Shown here: piece after piece, positions 38,536 to 47,690 of the stretch
How positions within the stretch are numbered: position 1 is the first letter of the stretch
Layout of the letters: each line of letters begins with the position of its first letter
Assembly: GCA_947448695.1 (NCBI GenBank)
Contig: CANFOL010000009.1
Coordinates: 16,882-80,881, forward strand
Origin: Burkholderiaceae bacterium
GTDB lineage: Bacteria; Pseudomonadota; Gammaproteobacteria; Burkholderiales; Burkholderiaceae
Direction of reading: 5' to 3'
DNA length: 64,000 nucleotides
The notes under the pieces: model-generated
Seen by the model: only the letters and a program-made list of their open reading frames with translations
Told to the model about the DNA's origin: nothing
Database searches by the model: none
Position numbers and translations under genes: made by a program

Positions 38536-39428
38536 ATCAACACAGTAATTTAATTTATCCCATTTTTATTCTGATTTGGAGTTCAGGTTTTATTGTTTCC
38601 CGATTTGGGATGCCATACTCTGAACCCATGACCTTTTTATCCCTGCGATTTATTGGGGTTTGTGTTCTGATGCTGCCTATTATTTTTTGGAAAAATATTA
38701 CTTGGCCATCGAAGGCTCAAATCCTCCACATTGCAGTTGCTGGTAGTTTGATTCAATTTGGTTATTTAGCAGGAGTTTGGATCTCTGTGCGAGAGGGTAT
38801 GCCTGCAGGTTTGTCCGCTTTAATTGTAGGTTTGCAGCCGATCCTTACAGGATTATTTGCTTACTTTATTGCTGAAAAAGTTACTTCAAGACAGTGGACT
38901 GGATTGTTCTTGGGTTTATTGGGTGTCGTGATGGTTTTATCTGCCAAGCTCAATACAGACGGCGTCACTTTGCCAAATATTCTTTGGAATGTTTTTGCTT
39001 TATTCTCCATTACAAGTGGGACTATTTATCAAAAAAAATATTGTCCTACCTTTGATTTGCGCATTGGCTCATTTATTCAATTTGCTACGAGTGGTTTAAT
39101 CAGTGGGGTTTTTGCAATGTTATTTGAATCCAGGCATATCATTTGGAGTAATGAGATGATTGGTTCATTAGTCTGGTCTATTTTTTGTATTTCGATTGGG
39201 GCGATGAGTTTATTGTTTATTCTTATTCGAAGAGGAAATGCGACCAAAGTTAGTAGCCTGATGTATTTGACTCCGCCAACCACAGCCATATTAGCTTGGG
39301 TTTTCTTTAGAGAGCCTTTGACTCCTATCATTATTTTGGGCACGGTTGTGACATCATTAGGTGTCTTGTTAGTCAATCAATCTCTACCGGCATTTTTATC
39401 TCCACGTAACGTGAAAGACTTAAAATAG
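38529..39428 (+). CDS. EamA/DMT-family transporter
   Basis: A 299-aa polytopic membrane protein with about ten hydrophobic helices in two EamA repeats. The first repeat starts IFILIWSSGFIVSRFGMPYSEPMTFL and the second repeat includes FALFSITSGTIYQKKYCP and VSSLMYLTPPTTAILAWVFF. The family exports small metabolites or amino acids; the substrate is unknown. ATG 38529 lies inside the end of the HDAC-like gene in another frame, implying coupling. Confidence 0.88.
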   Translation: MVNQHSNLIYPIFILIWSSGFIVSRFGMPYSEPMTFLSLRFIGVCVLMLPIIFWKNITWPSKAQILHIAVAGSLIQFGYLAGVWISVREGMPAGLSALIVGLQPILTGLFAYFIAEKVTSRQWTGLFLGLLGVVMVLSAKLNTDGVTLPNILWNVFALFSITSGTIYQKKYCPTFDLRIGSFIQFATSGLISGVFAMLFESRHIIWSNEMIGSLVWSIFCISIGAMSLLFILIRRGNATKVSSLMYLTPPTTAILAWVFFREPLTPIIILGTVVTSLGVLLVNQSLPAFLSPRNVKDLK

Positions 39429-39458
39429 TCTCTTATAGAATTCAATTTATCTTAGCTC

Positions 39459-40571
39459 ATGTCAAAAAAATCCCCTTACAAATTATTTCTCGCAATACTG
39501 ATTGTTTCTATGAGTTATTCAACACATGTCAGCGCTAAAACTACAGATGAATCCTCGAGTAATAACAACATTCAAGCCGAAAAAAATAAATCAAGTAAGT
39601 CCTCTAAAGAATCAAAATCTTCTGGTGCGAATCGATCAATAAGGGCTGACAAAACAAAGAAAAATGCAAAATCACCGAAAAACTCCAGAGAAGTTCGACC
39701 AACCGTTCTACCGCGATCATCTGTCAAGAAAATGGAGCCTGTATCTCCAAGGGTTTCTGCAGGAACAGCCTTAGGCCTGGGCAAGAATGTCGATGAGTTA
39801 AATTTAAAGTCGAAAGTTGCGATGATTGTTGATCTGCAAAATCAAGATATTATCTTTGATAAAAATTCCCAAATAGTTCTCCCAGTAGCATCGATTACTA
39901 AATTACTTACAGCCATGGTTGTTTTAGATGCTAATTTGCCCATGGAGGAGACATTGGAGATTAATGAACAAGATGCTGCAATATACAAAAACTCTCGCTT
40001 AGTCAAAGGAACAACCTTAACTCGACAAGAGGCATTATTGCTTGCGCTCATGTCTTCTGAAAACCGCGCTGCGTATACTTTGGGAAGAAATTACCCCGGG
40101 GGTATAAATGCCTTTATGGCTGCTATAAATCGTAAGACAAAAGAAATTGGTATGAAAAATGCCTTCTTTGAAGATCCTACCGGACTGACAAGTAAAAACG
40201 TAGCTTCTGCAGAAGATTTAGCGATTTTAGTGAATGCGGCTTATCAGTATCCCGTGATTCGTCAATTTACGATCACCCCAATTCACTTTAAACAAATCAA
40301 TCAACGCGAACAACAGTTTTTAAATAGTAATCGACTTGTTCGTTCCGGGGATATGGAAGTTTTGATTCAGAAAACTGGTTACATATCGGAAGCAGGGCGT
40401 TGTTTGGTGATGATGGCAATGGTCAATAATAAGCCCTACACCATGGTATTTTTAGACTCTGTAGGGGTGCAGTCTAGATTTGCTGATGCAATCCGTGTCA
40501 AGGAATGGATCCAGAGTTCACAGCATGCGATGCTGCGTAAATTACCAAATACAAAGATAGCGGCTAATTAG
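39459..40571 (+). CDS. pbpG: D-alanyl-D-alanine endopeptidase (PBP7-type)
   Basis: A 370-aa exported serine peptidase (S11). It has a signal peptide (about 1-26, THVSA), then a low-complexity Ser/Lys/Asn linker (about 30-90) and the penicillin-binding motifs in order: SITK (catalytic Ser), SEN, and KTG in LIQKTGYISEAG. This matches PbpG endopeptidases acting on peptidoglycan crosslinks rather than DacA carboxypeptidases, which carry a longer C-terminal domain. The charged linker is unusually long. Its stop overlaps the next, convergent gene by four bases. Confidence 0.92.
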   Translation: MSKKSPYKLFLAILIVSMSYSTHVSAKTTDESSSNNNIQAEKNKSSKSSKESKSSGANRSIRADKTKKNAKSPKNSREVRPTVLPRSSVKKMEPVSPRVSAGTALGLGKNVDELNLKSKVAMIVDLQNQDIIFDKNSQIVLPVASITKLLTAMVVLDANLPMEETLEINEQDAAIYKNSRLVKGTTLTRQEALLLALMSSENRAAYTLGRNYPGGINAFMAAINRKTKEIGMKNAFFEDPTGLTSKNVASAEDLAILVNAAYQYPVIRQFTITPIHFKQINQREQQFLNSNRLVRSGDMEVLIQKTGYISEAGRCLVMMAMVNNKPYTMVFLDSVGVQSRFADAIRVKEWIQSSQHAMLRKLPNTKIAAN

Positions 40572-41245
40572 TGAATAAATCCGAATGGCTCAAGCTGATG
40601 TTTGAGGCTAGGATTTTGAAGGAGTTCAATGAATTCAATAACTTCAGCTTGATTTGAATTCGTTGTTTGCGCAACACTAAACAGACTCCATTCCTGGAGA
40701 TCCTCAGGTAAAAATCCTAATAAGTCTACCTCAGGTACTGCTTTAATTTCACTTACTAATTGCACTGCGAGCTCTGACTTGCCTTGAGATACCAATTCAG
40801 CGACAAGGCCGCCATCGGGTCGGATTGCCTTAGCAAGAATGATTTCTTCAATACCTAAAGATTGAATTAATTTCGCAAAGTAAATCCCACTCGCACCAAA
40901 TTGAGTAAAAGCAATCGATTGGCAATGGATGAGAGTTTGAATACAGGCATCTTTTGTCGAGATATCTAGAGGAGATGCTCCTTTGGCAATTGCAATCCCA
41001 ACCCCTGTTTTCGCAAAAGGTGTGATAGTCGACTGCAAAATCTTTTGATGCTTTATTAAGTCTTGAATACCAGACTCAGTCAGGATGACAGCATCTGCCA
41101 GCGAATTTAATTTACATTGTTCTACTAGCCCTACAGTTGTCCCAAACGTAATCTCGCATACCTGATTCGATACCTTTGAAAATGCCTCAAGAATCGTTGG
41201 CATAGCTGCATGAAAAGCGGTTGAGCAAAGAATCTTGATAGACAT
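40568..41245 (-). CDS. ModA-like substrate-binding protein lacking a signal peptide
   Basis: A 225-aa protein of the type II periplasmic-binding fold, resembling molybdate/solute-binding proteins: IKILCSTAFHAAMPTILEAF, ADAVILTESGIQDLI, and GASGIYFAKLIQSLGI. It aligns by eye with the exported protein at 56963-57742. The frame is open upstream to 41413 but that part is the overlapped IclR sequence; the natural start is ATG 41245. No signal peptide is present, so it should be cytoplasmic. It lies 31 bases after the IclR gene on the same strand, which suggests ligand sensing or sequestration. No ABC permease or ATPase is nearby. Confidence 0.68.
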   Translation of the reverse strand: MSIKILCSTAFHAAMPTILEAFSKVSNQVCEITFGTTVGLVEQCKLNSLADAVILTESGIQDLIKHQKILQSTITPFAKTGVGIAIAKGASPLDISTKDACIQTLIHCQSIAFTQFGASGIYFAKLIQSLGIEEIILAKAIRPDGGLVAELVSQGKSELAVQLVSEIKAVPEVDLLGFLPEDLQEWSLFSVAQTTNSNQAEVIEFIELLQNPSLKHQLEPFGFIH

Positions 41246-41276
41246 GAAGGTGCAGACTGGTAGATGAAAATTGGTA

Positions 41277-42071
41277 TTAGATAGAGGTTTTAAAGCCAAT
41301 GCCACGTGAAATCTGCATCGCTGTATCCATGAGAGGTTTCGCCCAGTCGCGTTGCAGTCTGTCGGTTGGTGCTGATAAAGAGAGGCCTGCAACCATCTGT
41401 CCAGAATCATCATAAATACCTGCAGCCATACAACTGACGCCTAATTCAAGTTCTTCATTATCATTGGCTGTACTATTTTTTCTTACGTCATTTAACTCAT
41501 GTTCGAGTTGTGCTATTTGCGTAATACTATTTCGAGTATGACCTGCAAGGCCAGTTCTAGTTGCATAGGCGCGTACTTTATTAGCATCGTCCTGTGCTAA
41601 AAATAATTTACCTACTGAGGTTAAGTGGAGGGGTGCGCGGCCACCAATTGCTCTGACCACTTGCATACCGGAGCGTTCACTATAGGTACGATCAATATAA
41701 ACAATTTCATCACCTTGACGAACCGATAAATTAACCGTTTGATTAGTTAATTTATGTAATGCACGCATGGGTAACTGGGCTGCTTCGCGCACAGATAAAC
41801 GCGCCTTGACGAGTGTACCTAATTCAAGAAGGCGCAGGCCTAATCGATAATTACCGCCATCTGAGCGGTCGACTAAGCGACAGGCGACCATATCATTCAA
41901 AATACGGTGGGCAGTAGAGGGGTGTAGGCTACTTTTTTCAGATAAGATTTTCAAACTACAAGCCTCATCTGAATCTGCCAAGACATCAAGCAAATTCATC
42001 ATTCGCTCAATAACCTGAATCGCAGTTTTACCCGTTGGTAAGATTGGAGTCTTTTTTTCAATATTCGCCAT
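41277..42071 (-). CDS. IclR-family transcriptional regulator
   Basis: A 264-aa regulator with an N-terminal winged helix-turn-helix (about 18-80: AIQVIERMMNLLDVLADSDE and SLHPSTAHRILNDMVACRLVDR) and a C-terminal IclR effector domain (LHLTSVGKLFLAQ, and the ELGVSCMAAGIYDDSGQMVAGLSLS segment). IclR members often control degradation of aromatic or small organic acids. The probable partner is the cytoplasmic ModA-like gene immediately downstream. Confidence 0.92.
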   Translation of the reverse strand: MANIEKKTPILPTGKTAIQVIERMMNLLDVLADSDEACSLKILSEKSSLHPSTAHRILNDMVACRLVDRSDGGNYRLGLRLLELGTLVKARLSVREAAQLPMRALHKLTNQTVNLSVRQGDEIVYIDRTYSERSGMQVVRAIGGRAPLHLTSVGKLFLAQDDANKVRAYATRTGLAGHTRNSITQIAQLEHELNDVRKNSTANDNEELELGVSCMAAGIYDDSGQMVAGLSLSAPTDRLQRDWAKPLMDTAMQISRGIGFKTSI

Positions 42072-42140
42072 GATGTAATTGTATCAATCAATTATTTAAT
42101 TGCACATCATGAAATAAAAATAGGTGAAAAAATAATTGAA

Positions 42141-43172
42141 TTAGCTTTTTTGGAGGGCCACAATAGCGTCTTTTATCAGCTGTGGTCCTTTAAATATAAG
42201 TCCACTATAGAGTTGTACGACGGATGCACCAGAATGATGCTTTTCCAAAGCGTCCTGACCGGTGATAATTCCACCAACACCAATAATCGGAATTTCCCCA
42301 TGCAAAATATCGGCAAAGGTTTTAATCGTCTGCGTTGATAGTTGCTTGACCGGTTTACCAGATAATCCACCTACCTCATCGGCATACTCTAGATTCTCGA
42401 CACCTATTCGAGACAGTGTCGTATTGGTAGCGATAAGAGCATCAATCTTAAACCGCAGCAGTGCGTCAGCTATAGACTGAATCCCTTCTGAATCAAGATC
42501 AGGGGCGATTTTTAAAAACAAAGGGACGCGTTTACCAAAAGTTTGACTGAGTTTATCTCGCTCTGAAGTTAAAGCACTGAGTAAGTCGAGTAAATCTTGG
42601 CCACCTTGTAATTGACGCAGATTTTTCGTATTAGGTGATGAAATATTGACTGTTACATACGAAGCTACTTCATAGACTTTCTGTAAGCAGATCAGATAAT
42701 CCCGGCTCGCATGTTCAATTGGGGTGATAGCATTTTTACCAATATTGAGTCCAATTACACCACCTGATTGATAAAACTGAGAAGCCTTCACACGTGCAAC
42801 ACAAGCATCCACCCCATCGTTATTAAAGCCCATACGGTTAATAATCGCACTTTCCTCAGGTAAGCGAAACATCCTTGGAAGAGGGTTACCAGGTTGTGGG
42901 AGTGGTGTAACAGTACCAATTTCAAGAAACCCAAAACCCAGGGCAGCTAGAGCATCAATATGTTTGCCGTCTTTATCCAACCCGGCAGCAAGTCCGACAG
43001 GATTGGGTAGATTGAAACCACAAAATTGTGTTGGCAGTTCAGGTACTTTACCAATTAAACCGGTCAGTAGACCAAATCGATGCGCTTGATCCATCGCTTT
43101 CAGAGAAAGATGATGCGCAGATTCAGCCTCTAAACAAAATAACCAGGGTCTCGCAAGAGGGTATAAGTTCAT
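42141..43172 (-). CDS. pyrD: Dihydroorotate dehydrogenase (quinone), class 2
   Basis: A 343-aa FMN enzyme oxidising dihydroorotate to orotate with quinone. The N-terminal membrane-associating helix ([20 protein letters not shown]) marks class 2. Core motifs are NPVGLAAGLDKDGKHIDAL, EIGTVTPLPQPGNPLPRMFR, NISSPNTKNLRQLQGG (catalytic Ser) and GVGGIITGQDALE. Length is typical. Its start shares one base with the stop of the upstream bpt gene (TAATG on the minus strand). Confidence 0.96.
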   Translation of the reverse strand: MNLYPLARPWLFCLEAESAHHLSLKAMDQAHRFGLLTGLIGKVPELPTQFCGFNLPNPVGLAAGLDKDGKHIDALAALGFGFLEIGTVTPLPQPGNPLPRMFRLPEESAIINRMGFNNDGVDACVARVKASQFYQSGGVIGLNIGKNAITPIEHASRDYLICLQKVYEVASYVTVNISSPNTKNLRQLQGGQDLLDLLSALTSERDKLSQTFGKRVPLFLKIAPDLDSEGIQSIADALLRFKIDALIATNTTLSRIGVENLEYADEVGGLSGKPVKQLSTQTIKTFADILHGEIPIIGVGGIITGQDALEKHHSGASVVQLYSGLIFKGPQLIKDAIVALQKS

Positions 43173-43930
43173 TAGGATTGATTAGAGGCGTTTTCTAGGT
43201 TTATCCACACCCCATTGACTAAACCTTCAATGGGTTTATACAAAGCTTTATAGGACATTTTTTGACTTTCTTGAATGTAATAACCTAAATATACAAAGGG
43301 TAATTGTAGTTCTTTTGCTTTCTCAATCTGCCACAAAATACCGTAAGTGCCAAAACTTGCCTTGCTTTGGGAGGCATCATAAAAGGTATACACCGAAGAA
43401 AGGCCATCATTGACGGCGTCAAGCACACTGACCATACGCAAAATACCATTTTCTCGAAATTCAACTAAAAAAGAATCAATATGTGATTGGATTAAAAATT
43501 GTCGATATTGATCTTCTTCGTCCTCAATCGAGTCTTCGGTGCTACCGTCAATTTGTGTAGCGTGCCGACTTTGTTGATACTCTCTGTACAGTTCGTAGTG
43601 TTCAGGAATAAATTGTAAGCCCATGATTTTGACTTGTAAATTGGAGTGCTTCAAGAACGCTCTTTTTTGACTCCGATTCGGTATGAAGAGGTTTGCTTGG
43701 ATTCGAGTGGCGATACAGGATTGGCAATGATCGCAATAAGGGCGATAGGTAAAATGGCCACTTCTTCTAAATCCAGCCTTAATTAATTCACTATAGGTCT
43801 TTGTTGTGATCAGTTGTGGTGGCGTGGCTACCTGCGAGCGCGCTTCGTGGTCAGGCAAATAGCTACACGCATAAGGTGCTGTTGCATAAAATTGTAAAGA
43901 GTTAAAGGGGATATCTTTCAGGTTAGCCAT
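43172..43930 (-). CDS. bpt: Aspartate/glutamate leucyltransferase (Bpt)
   Basis: A 252-aa Bpt/ATE1-type aminoacyl-tRNA-protein transferase that adds Leu to N-terminal Asp or Glu for the N-degron pathway. The N-terminal domain has [20 protein letters not shown] and a Cys cluster YCDHCQSCI; the GNAT-like C-terminal part has [19 protein letters not shown] and [15 protein letters not shown]. It follows aat by nine bases. Together the two supply both branches of bacterial N-terminal leucylation. Confidence 0.93.
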   Translation of the reverse strand: MANLKDIPFNSLQFYATAPYACSYLPDHEARSQVATPPQLITTKTYSELIKAGFRRSGHFTYRPYCDHCQSCIATRIQANLFIPNRSQKRAFLKHSNLQVKIMGLQFIPEHYELYREYQQSRHATQIDGSTEDSIEDEEDQYRQFLIQSHIDSFLVEFRENGILRMVSVLDAVNDGLSSVYTFYDASQSKASFGTYGILWQIEKAKELQLPFVYLGYYIQESQKMSYKALYKPIEGLVNGVWINLENASNQS

Positions 43931-43939
43931 ACATGTCTC

Positions 43940-44686
43940 TCAAGAGTTTTTATTATAGGCATAAAGCACTGACTTATCCCACTGCCATGTCGGTGAAGGC
44001 TGATCGATATGACTTTCGATCCAATCCAAAAAAGAATCTTTAGATATGGGGTGTGCCCCCATCATTTTTAAGTGACTCGTTTGTTGTTGGCAATCAATTA
44101 AATCAATACCAACCTCTACACCCCAGGCGCACAGGGCTGCTAAGGCTATTTTCGAGGAATCTGTGACATGTCTGAACATCGATTCGCCGTAAAACATCGT
44201 ACCAAGATTAATGCCGTATAAGCCTCCTACCAGTTTGTCCTCAAACCACGTTTCGACGCTATGGGCAATCCCTCTCTGATTCAGTTGTGCATAGTGCTCA
44301 ATAATTTCATCAGTGATCCAAGTACCGTCTTGATCTTTGCGTTGCGATTTTGCGCATGCCGTGATCACATCCCGAAAGGCTGTATCGATTTTAATTTCCC
44401 AAGACGGGTTTTTCAGTACTTGCTTGAGTTTTTTACGCAGGCTATCACTGATATTAATTTGACGAGTATCTAAAACCATTCTAGGTGAGGTGCACCACCA
44501 CATCACTGGTTGACCTTCGCTATACCAAGGAAAAATTCCTTGTCGATATGCCGTTAACAATAGATGTTCGTCCATGCTATCGCTCAGAGCAAGTAGGTCA
44601 TCAGGTAACTCAGGGTCATCTTGAACAAATGTTCTTGGCGATGGAAATAATGGTCTATGGGGTTCAATCCATGGTATTGCCGTCAT
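43940..44686 (-). CDS. aat: Leucyl/phenylalanyl-tRNA--protein transferase
   Basis: A 248-aa Aat that attaches Leu or Phe to N-terminal Arg or Lys, marking proteins for ClpAP/ClpS. Motifs seen are FPWYSEGQPVMWWCTSPRMVL, GIAHSVETWFEDKLVGGLYGI and MFYGESMFRH. Length is normal. It sits in a minus-strand run NUDIX-aat-bpt-pyrD with short gaps (3, 9 and overlap), so joint transcription is likely. Confidence 0.96.
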   Translation of the reverse strand: MTAIPWIEPHRPLFPSPRTFVQDDPELPDDLLALSDSMDEHLLLTAYRQGIFPWYSEGQPVMWWCTSPRMVLDTRQINISDSLRKKLKQVLKNPSWEIKIDTAFRDVITACAKSQRKDQDGTWITDEIIEHYAQLNQRGIAHSVETWFEDKLVGGLYGINLGTMFYGESMFRHVTDSSKIALAALCAWGVEVGIDLIDCQQQTSHLKMMGAHPISKDSFLDWIESHIDQPSPTWQWDKSVLYAYNKNS

Positions 44687-44689
44687 GAT

Positions 44690-45250
44690 TTAACTCGTGG
44701 CAGGTCGTAGATCAGTCAGGTGTGTCATCAGCGATGGAGCATCAAGAGCTTTTCCTGCACGACGATCTGCAAAGAATTGTCGCAAGCATGTTTTGACAGT
44801 TAAAAAAGCAAGATCATCCCAAGGGATTTCTGCTTCAGTAAAAAGGGCTACTTCCGTGCTCTCAGAGGTAAATGGACTAAATTTGGAGCTATTCATCAGA
44901 GCGATATAAAACCAATGGATTTGTCCGATATGTGGGACATTCAGAATCGTAAAGAGCCCTTTGACATTGACATTTGCCCCAGTTTCTTCCAATGTTTCTC
45001 TGACGGCGCCTTCAGCAGTAGTTTCATGTAATTCTAAAAATCCTGCGGGTAATGTCCAGTAATTTTTGCGTGGTTCAATTGCACGGCGACATAGTAAAAT
45101 TTTATCTTCCCAAATTGGTATAGTGCCAACCACGTTTTTTGGGTTGAAGTAGTGGATTTCACCACAGGCTTTGCACACATGGCGTTCACGATTATCATCC
45201 TCGGGTGTTTTGAGATGAACCTCGTCACCACATTGAGTACAAAATTTCAT
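44690..45250 (-). CDS. NUDIX hydrolase with N-terminal zinc ribbon
   Basis: A 186-aa protein. A zinc ribbon (CTQCG ... CKACGEIHYFNPK, about 3-35) comes before a NUDIX domain whose box GFLELHETTAEGAVRETLEETGA has the Gx5Ex7REUxEExGU pattern. The arrangement resembles small NudC-like or ADP-ribose/NADH pyrophosphatases; the true substrate is unknown. It lies three bases upstream of aat and 12 bases after the cyclophilin gene on the same strand. Confidence 0.88.
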   Translation of the reverse strand: MKFCTQCGDEVHLKTPEDDNRERHVCKACGEIHYFNPKNVVGTIPIWEDKILLCRRAIEPRKNYWTLPAGFLELHETTAEGAVRETLEETGANVNVKGLFTILNVPHIGQIHWFYIALMNSSKFSPFTSESTEVALFTEAEIPWDDLAFLTVKTCLRQFFADRRAGKALDAPSLMTHLTDLRPATS

Positions 45251-45262
45251 GTTTGTAATAGA

Positions 45263-45841
45263 TTATTTAACGATGGTTGCAGATTGGATGATGATTGGTT
45301 CGACTGGTACATCCGCCATACGATTGCGCGTTGTCGTTTGCGCGAATTTGATTTCATCAATCGTGGCCATGCCAGAAATTACTTTACCAAACACCGTGTA
45401 ACCATAGCCATCACGACTTGGATAATCGAGCATTGCATTATCTTTTACATTCACATAAAACTGTGAGGTCGCTGAGTTGGGGTCATTGGTCCTTGCCATC
45501 GCGATCGTATATTTATAATTTTTGAGACCATTTTGAGATTCGATTTCGATTGGTGGGCGTGTTTGCTTTTCCTGCATATCTTTCGAATAGCCGCCACCTT
45601 GAACCATAAAGCCGTTAATCACACGGTGAAAGATCGTGCCAGTATAAAAGCCACTTTTTACATAAGTTAAAAAATTCTCGACACTCTTCGGTGCTTTGAC
45701 TTCATCGAGTTCGACTACAAAATCACCCTTTGTCGTTTTAAACAAAACCTGAGGTCCAGCAAAGCAAGTTTGGATGCCTAAACTAAGAATCAACACCAAA
45801 AGGAATTTAGAAAGTAATGAAGGTAAAAAGAGTTTTTTCAT
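45263..45841 (-). CDS. Exported peptidyl-prolyl cis-trans isomerase (cyclophilin)
   Basis: A 192-aa cyclophilin of the PpiA type. I chose ATG 45841 because it directly starts a signal peptide (MKKLFLPSLLSKFLLVLILS to CFAG), while the longer frame to 45883 only adds 14 polar residues. Core motifs are GTIFHRVINGFMVQGGGY (with the catalytic Arg and Phe), AMARTNDPNSATSQFYVNV and GYTVFGKVISGMATID. It is expected to fold proteins in the periplasm. Trp, used in cyclosporin binding, is absent, as in many bacterial PpiA. Confidence 0.92.
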   Translation of the reverse strand: MKKLFLPSLLSKFLLVLILSLGIQTCFAGPQVLFKTTKGDFVVELDEVKAPKSVENFLTYVKSGFYTGTIFHRVINGFMVQGGGYSKDMQEKQTRPPIEIESQNGLKNYKYTIAMARTNDPNSATSQFYVNVKDNAMLDYPSRDGYGYTVFGKVISGMATIDEIKFAQTTTRNRMADVPVEPIIIQSATIVK

Positions 45842-45906
45842 AGAAGTTATTTTTTGATTAATCTGAATGATTCTATTATTCACTATTTTAAAATCACTTG
45901 TCTAAT

Positions 45907-47220
45907 TTATGACCGAACGAGCGGGATTTCATCCCAGCGGGTAGTAAAGCATTGGCTTTTATGGTTGGCTCGCATGCGCCAATTACGTACATTCCCAAGC
46001 GTGGCCCCAGTACCTGCGAGCGTTAAGGTATTGGCTCCATAGAGATGGTTGAGTTGATCCATCGTTTGCATGACTTGGGCGGATTTTTTTTGATCGATTT
46101 TAGTGAACAGGTCTTCTTGCTGTTGTGCGGCAGGAGAGATATCTGACAGAATCACCCCTGCTTTTTTATAGCGCAGGCCTGGTTGATAAATGCGCTCTAA
46201 GCCAAAGAAAGCGGCTTTGATTAAACGACGACTATCACTGGTAGCAATCGATAAGGGAATCGTTATTTGATTACGGTATTGCGTTTGATTCTGGGCAAAA
46301 GGATTGGTTCTGACAAACACGCTCACATATTGACAGACGCTATTTTGTGCGCGTAATTTTTCTGCGGCGCGACAAATATAACTTGCCACGGCCTCTTGTA
46401 AATGTTGTAGATGGGTGACTTCTTGGCCAAAACTCTTACTGGAAATAATCTGTTGTTTATCAGGCGTATCTTCAATATCGCTCATTGCGAGACAGGAGAT
46501 ACCTTGTAATTCAGTGACAGTTCTTGCCATGACAACAGAAAATCGGCGTCGCATCATTTCAGGATTAGCTTGTGCGAGATCCGCAACCGTGTTGATACCC
46601 ATTTGTTCTAAACTGGCATTGATACGTCGGCCTACGCCCCATACCTCTCCCACTGCAATGCGTTGTAACCAATGAAGCTGTTCGTGTGCTGGCAGTGTGG
46701 ACCAAGCAAAGACACCCTCAAATTGAGGATTTTTTTTGGCGATATGATTGGCGAGTTTTGCGAGTGTTTTGGAAGGGCCGATACCGACGCATGTTGGTAG
46801 TCCTAAGTATTGATCAATGCGTTCTTTAATCGTTTTGCCGTAACTAATCAATGCTTGATTCGTCATCATGTGTGATAAGTCTAAAAAGCACTCATCAATT
46901 GAGTAAATTTCTTGGTCAGGAGAGAACTCTGCAAGCACATGCATCATGCGGGCACTCATATCACCGTAGAGGGTGTAGTTAGAGCTAAGCCATTGCAGAC
47001 CATGACTTTGTATAAAATGTTTTGCTTTAAAAAACGGCATCCCCATTGGAATCCCTAAATCCCTGGCTTCTTGGCTACGAGACACAATACAGCCGTCGTT
47101 ATTTGACAGAATGACGAGTGGTTGGCCGATGAGTTTTGGATTAAAAACGCGTTCACACGAGACATAAAAATTATTACCATCAATCAGTGCGATGGCGCGT
47201 TCTGAGGGGAGCGCGAGCAT
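45907..47220 (-). CDS. umuC: DNA polymerase V catalytic subunit UmuC
   Basis: A 437-aa Y-family translesion polymerase. It has ALIDGNNFYVSCERVF (metal-binding Asp), PLVILSNNDGCIVSRS, the catalytic EIYSIDECFLDLS, the HhH segment VGEVWGVGRRINASL, and a little-finger domain with SSKSFGQEVTHL. A C-terminal region with QQEDLF resembles a beta-clamp-binding motif. It lies five bases after umuD and shares its LexA-controlled promoter. Confidence 0.95.
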   Translation of the reverse strand: MLALPSERAIALIDGNNFYVSCERVFNPKLIGQPLVILSNNDGCIVSRSQEARDLGIPMGMPFFKAKHFIQSHGLQWLSSNYTLYGDMSARMMHVLAEFSPDQEIYSIDECFLDLSHMMTNQALISYGKTIKERIDQYLGLPTCVGIGPSKTLAKLANHIAKKNPQFEGVFAWSTLPAHEQLHWLQRIAVGEVWGVGRRINASLEQMGINTVADLAQANPEMMRRRFSVVMARTVTELQGISCLAMSDIEDTPDKQQIISSKSFGQEVTHLQHLQEAVASYICRAAEKLRAQNSVCQYVSVFVRTNPFAQNQTQYRNQITIPLSIATSDSRRLIKAAFFGLERIYQPGLRYKKAGVILSDISPAAQQQEDLFTKIDQKKSAQVMQTMDQLNHLYGANTLTLAGTGATLGNVRNWRMRANHKSQCFTTRWDEIPLVRS

Positions 47221-47225
47221 TGTGT

Positions 47226-47636
47226 TTAGGGTTTATGCACGACATGTGAGACGACACCCCAAACCTCGAGTTCTTGGCCATCGTGTAATTCAATCGGCGG
47301 GTAGAGGGGGTTTTCCGCCTTTAGCCAAGTTCGCCCCCCTGATTTTTGTAGGCGCTTGACCGTAAACTCACCGTCGATGACGGCGATGACGACATGACCG
47401 GACTTTGGGCTGCGGGATCGATCGACGACGAGGAGATCCCCATCATAAATACCAGCACCTTGCATCGAGTCACCTTGGACTCTTAAAAAAAATGTAGCTT
47501 CTGAGTGGACCCCAAGATAATCGTATAAATCTAGTCGTTGATCTATGTAATCAGAGGCTGGCGAAGGGAAGCCTGCTGGTACAGCATCATGAAAAAGAGG
47601 GGCTAAAAAGGAGGGCGCTTGATGAATAATTGGCAT
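47226..47636 (-). CDS. umuD: UmuD, LexA-like self-cleaving subunit of DNA polymerase V
   Basis: A 136-aa S24 peptidase-fold protein. The RecA-stimulated cleavage site lies at Ala-Gly in VPAGFPSPA, about 21 residues in. The catalytic Ser is in VQGDSMQGAGIYDGDLLVVD and the Lys in GEFTVKRL. The ATG (47636) begins one base after the LexA box, so there is no Shine-Dalgarno and the mRNA is probably leaderless or nearly so. The next in-frame ATG is the one before the catalytic Ser, which would destroy the protein, so this start is the sensible one. Confidence 0.94.
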   Translation of the reverse strand: MPIIHQAPSFLAPLFHDAVPAGFPSPASDYIDQRLDLYDYLGVHSEATFFLRVQGDSMQGAGIYDGDLLVVDRSRSPKSGHVVIAVIDGEFTVKRLQKSGGRTWLKAENPLYPPIELHDGQELEVWGVVSHVVHKP

Positions 47637-47665
47637 ATACTGTATTTATATACAGTATATGCCAA
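47630..47665. promoter_or_regulatory. LexA (SOS) box within a 36-base palindrome at the umuDC promoter
   Basis: TACTGTATTTATATACAGTA at 47638-47657 fits the E. coli-type LexA consensus (CTGT-N8-ACAG). The symmetry extends further: 16-base arms, TTGGCATATACTGTAT (47630-47645) and its exact complement (47650-47665), flank a TTAT centre. The umuD start codon lies within one arm. LexA bound here would block both transcription start and the first codons. Confidence 0.95.
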
Positions 47666-47690
47666 ATTCATGAAAAACGTGTAAAACTTT

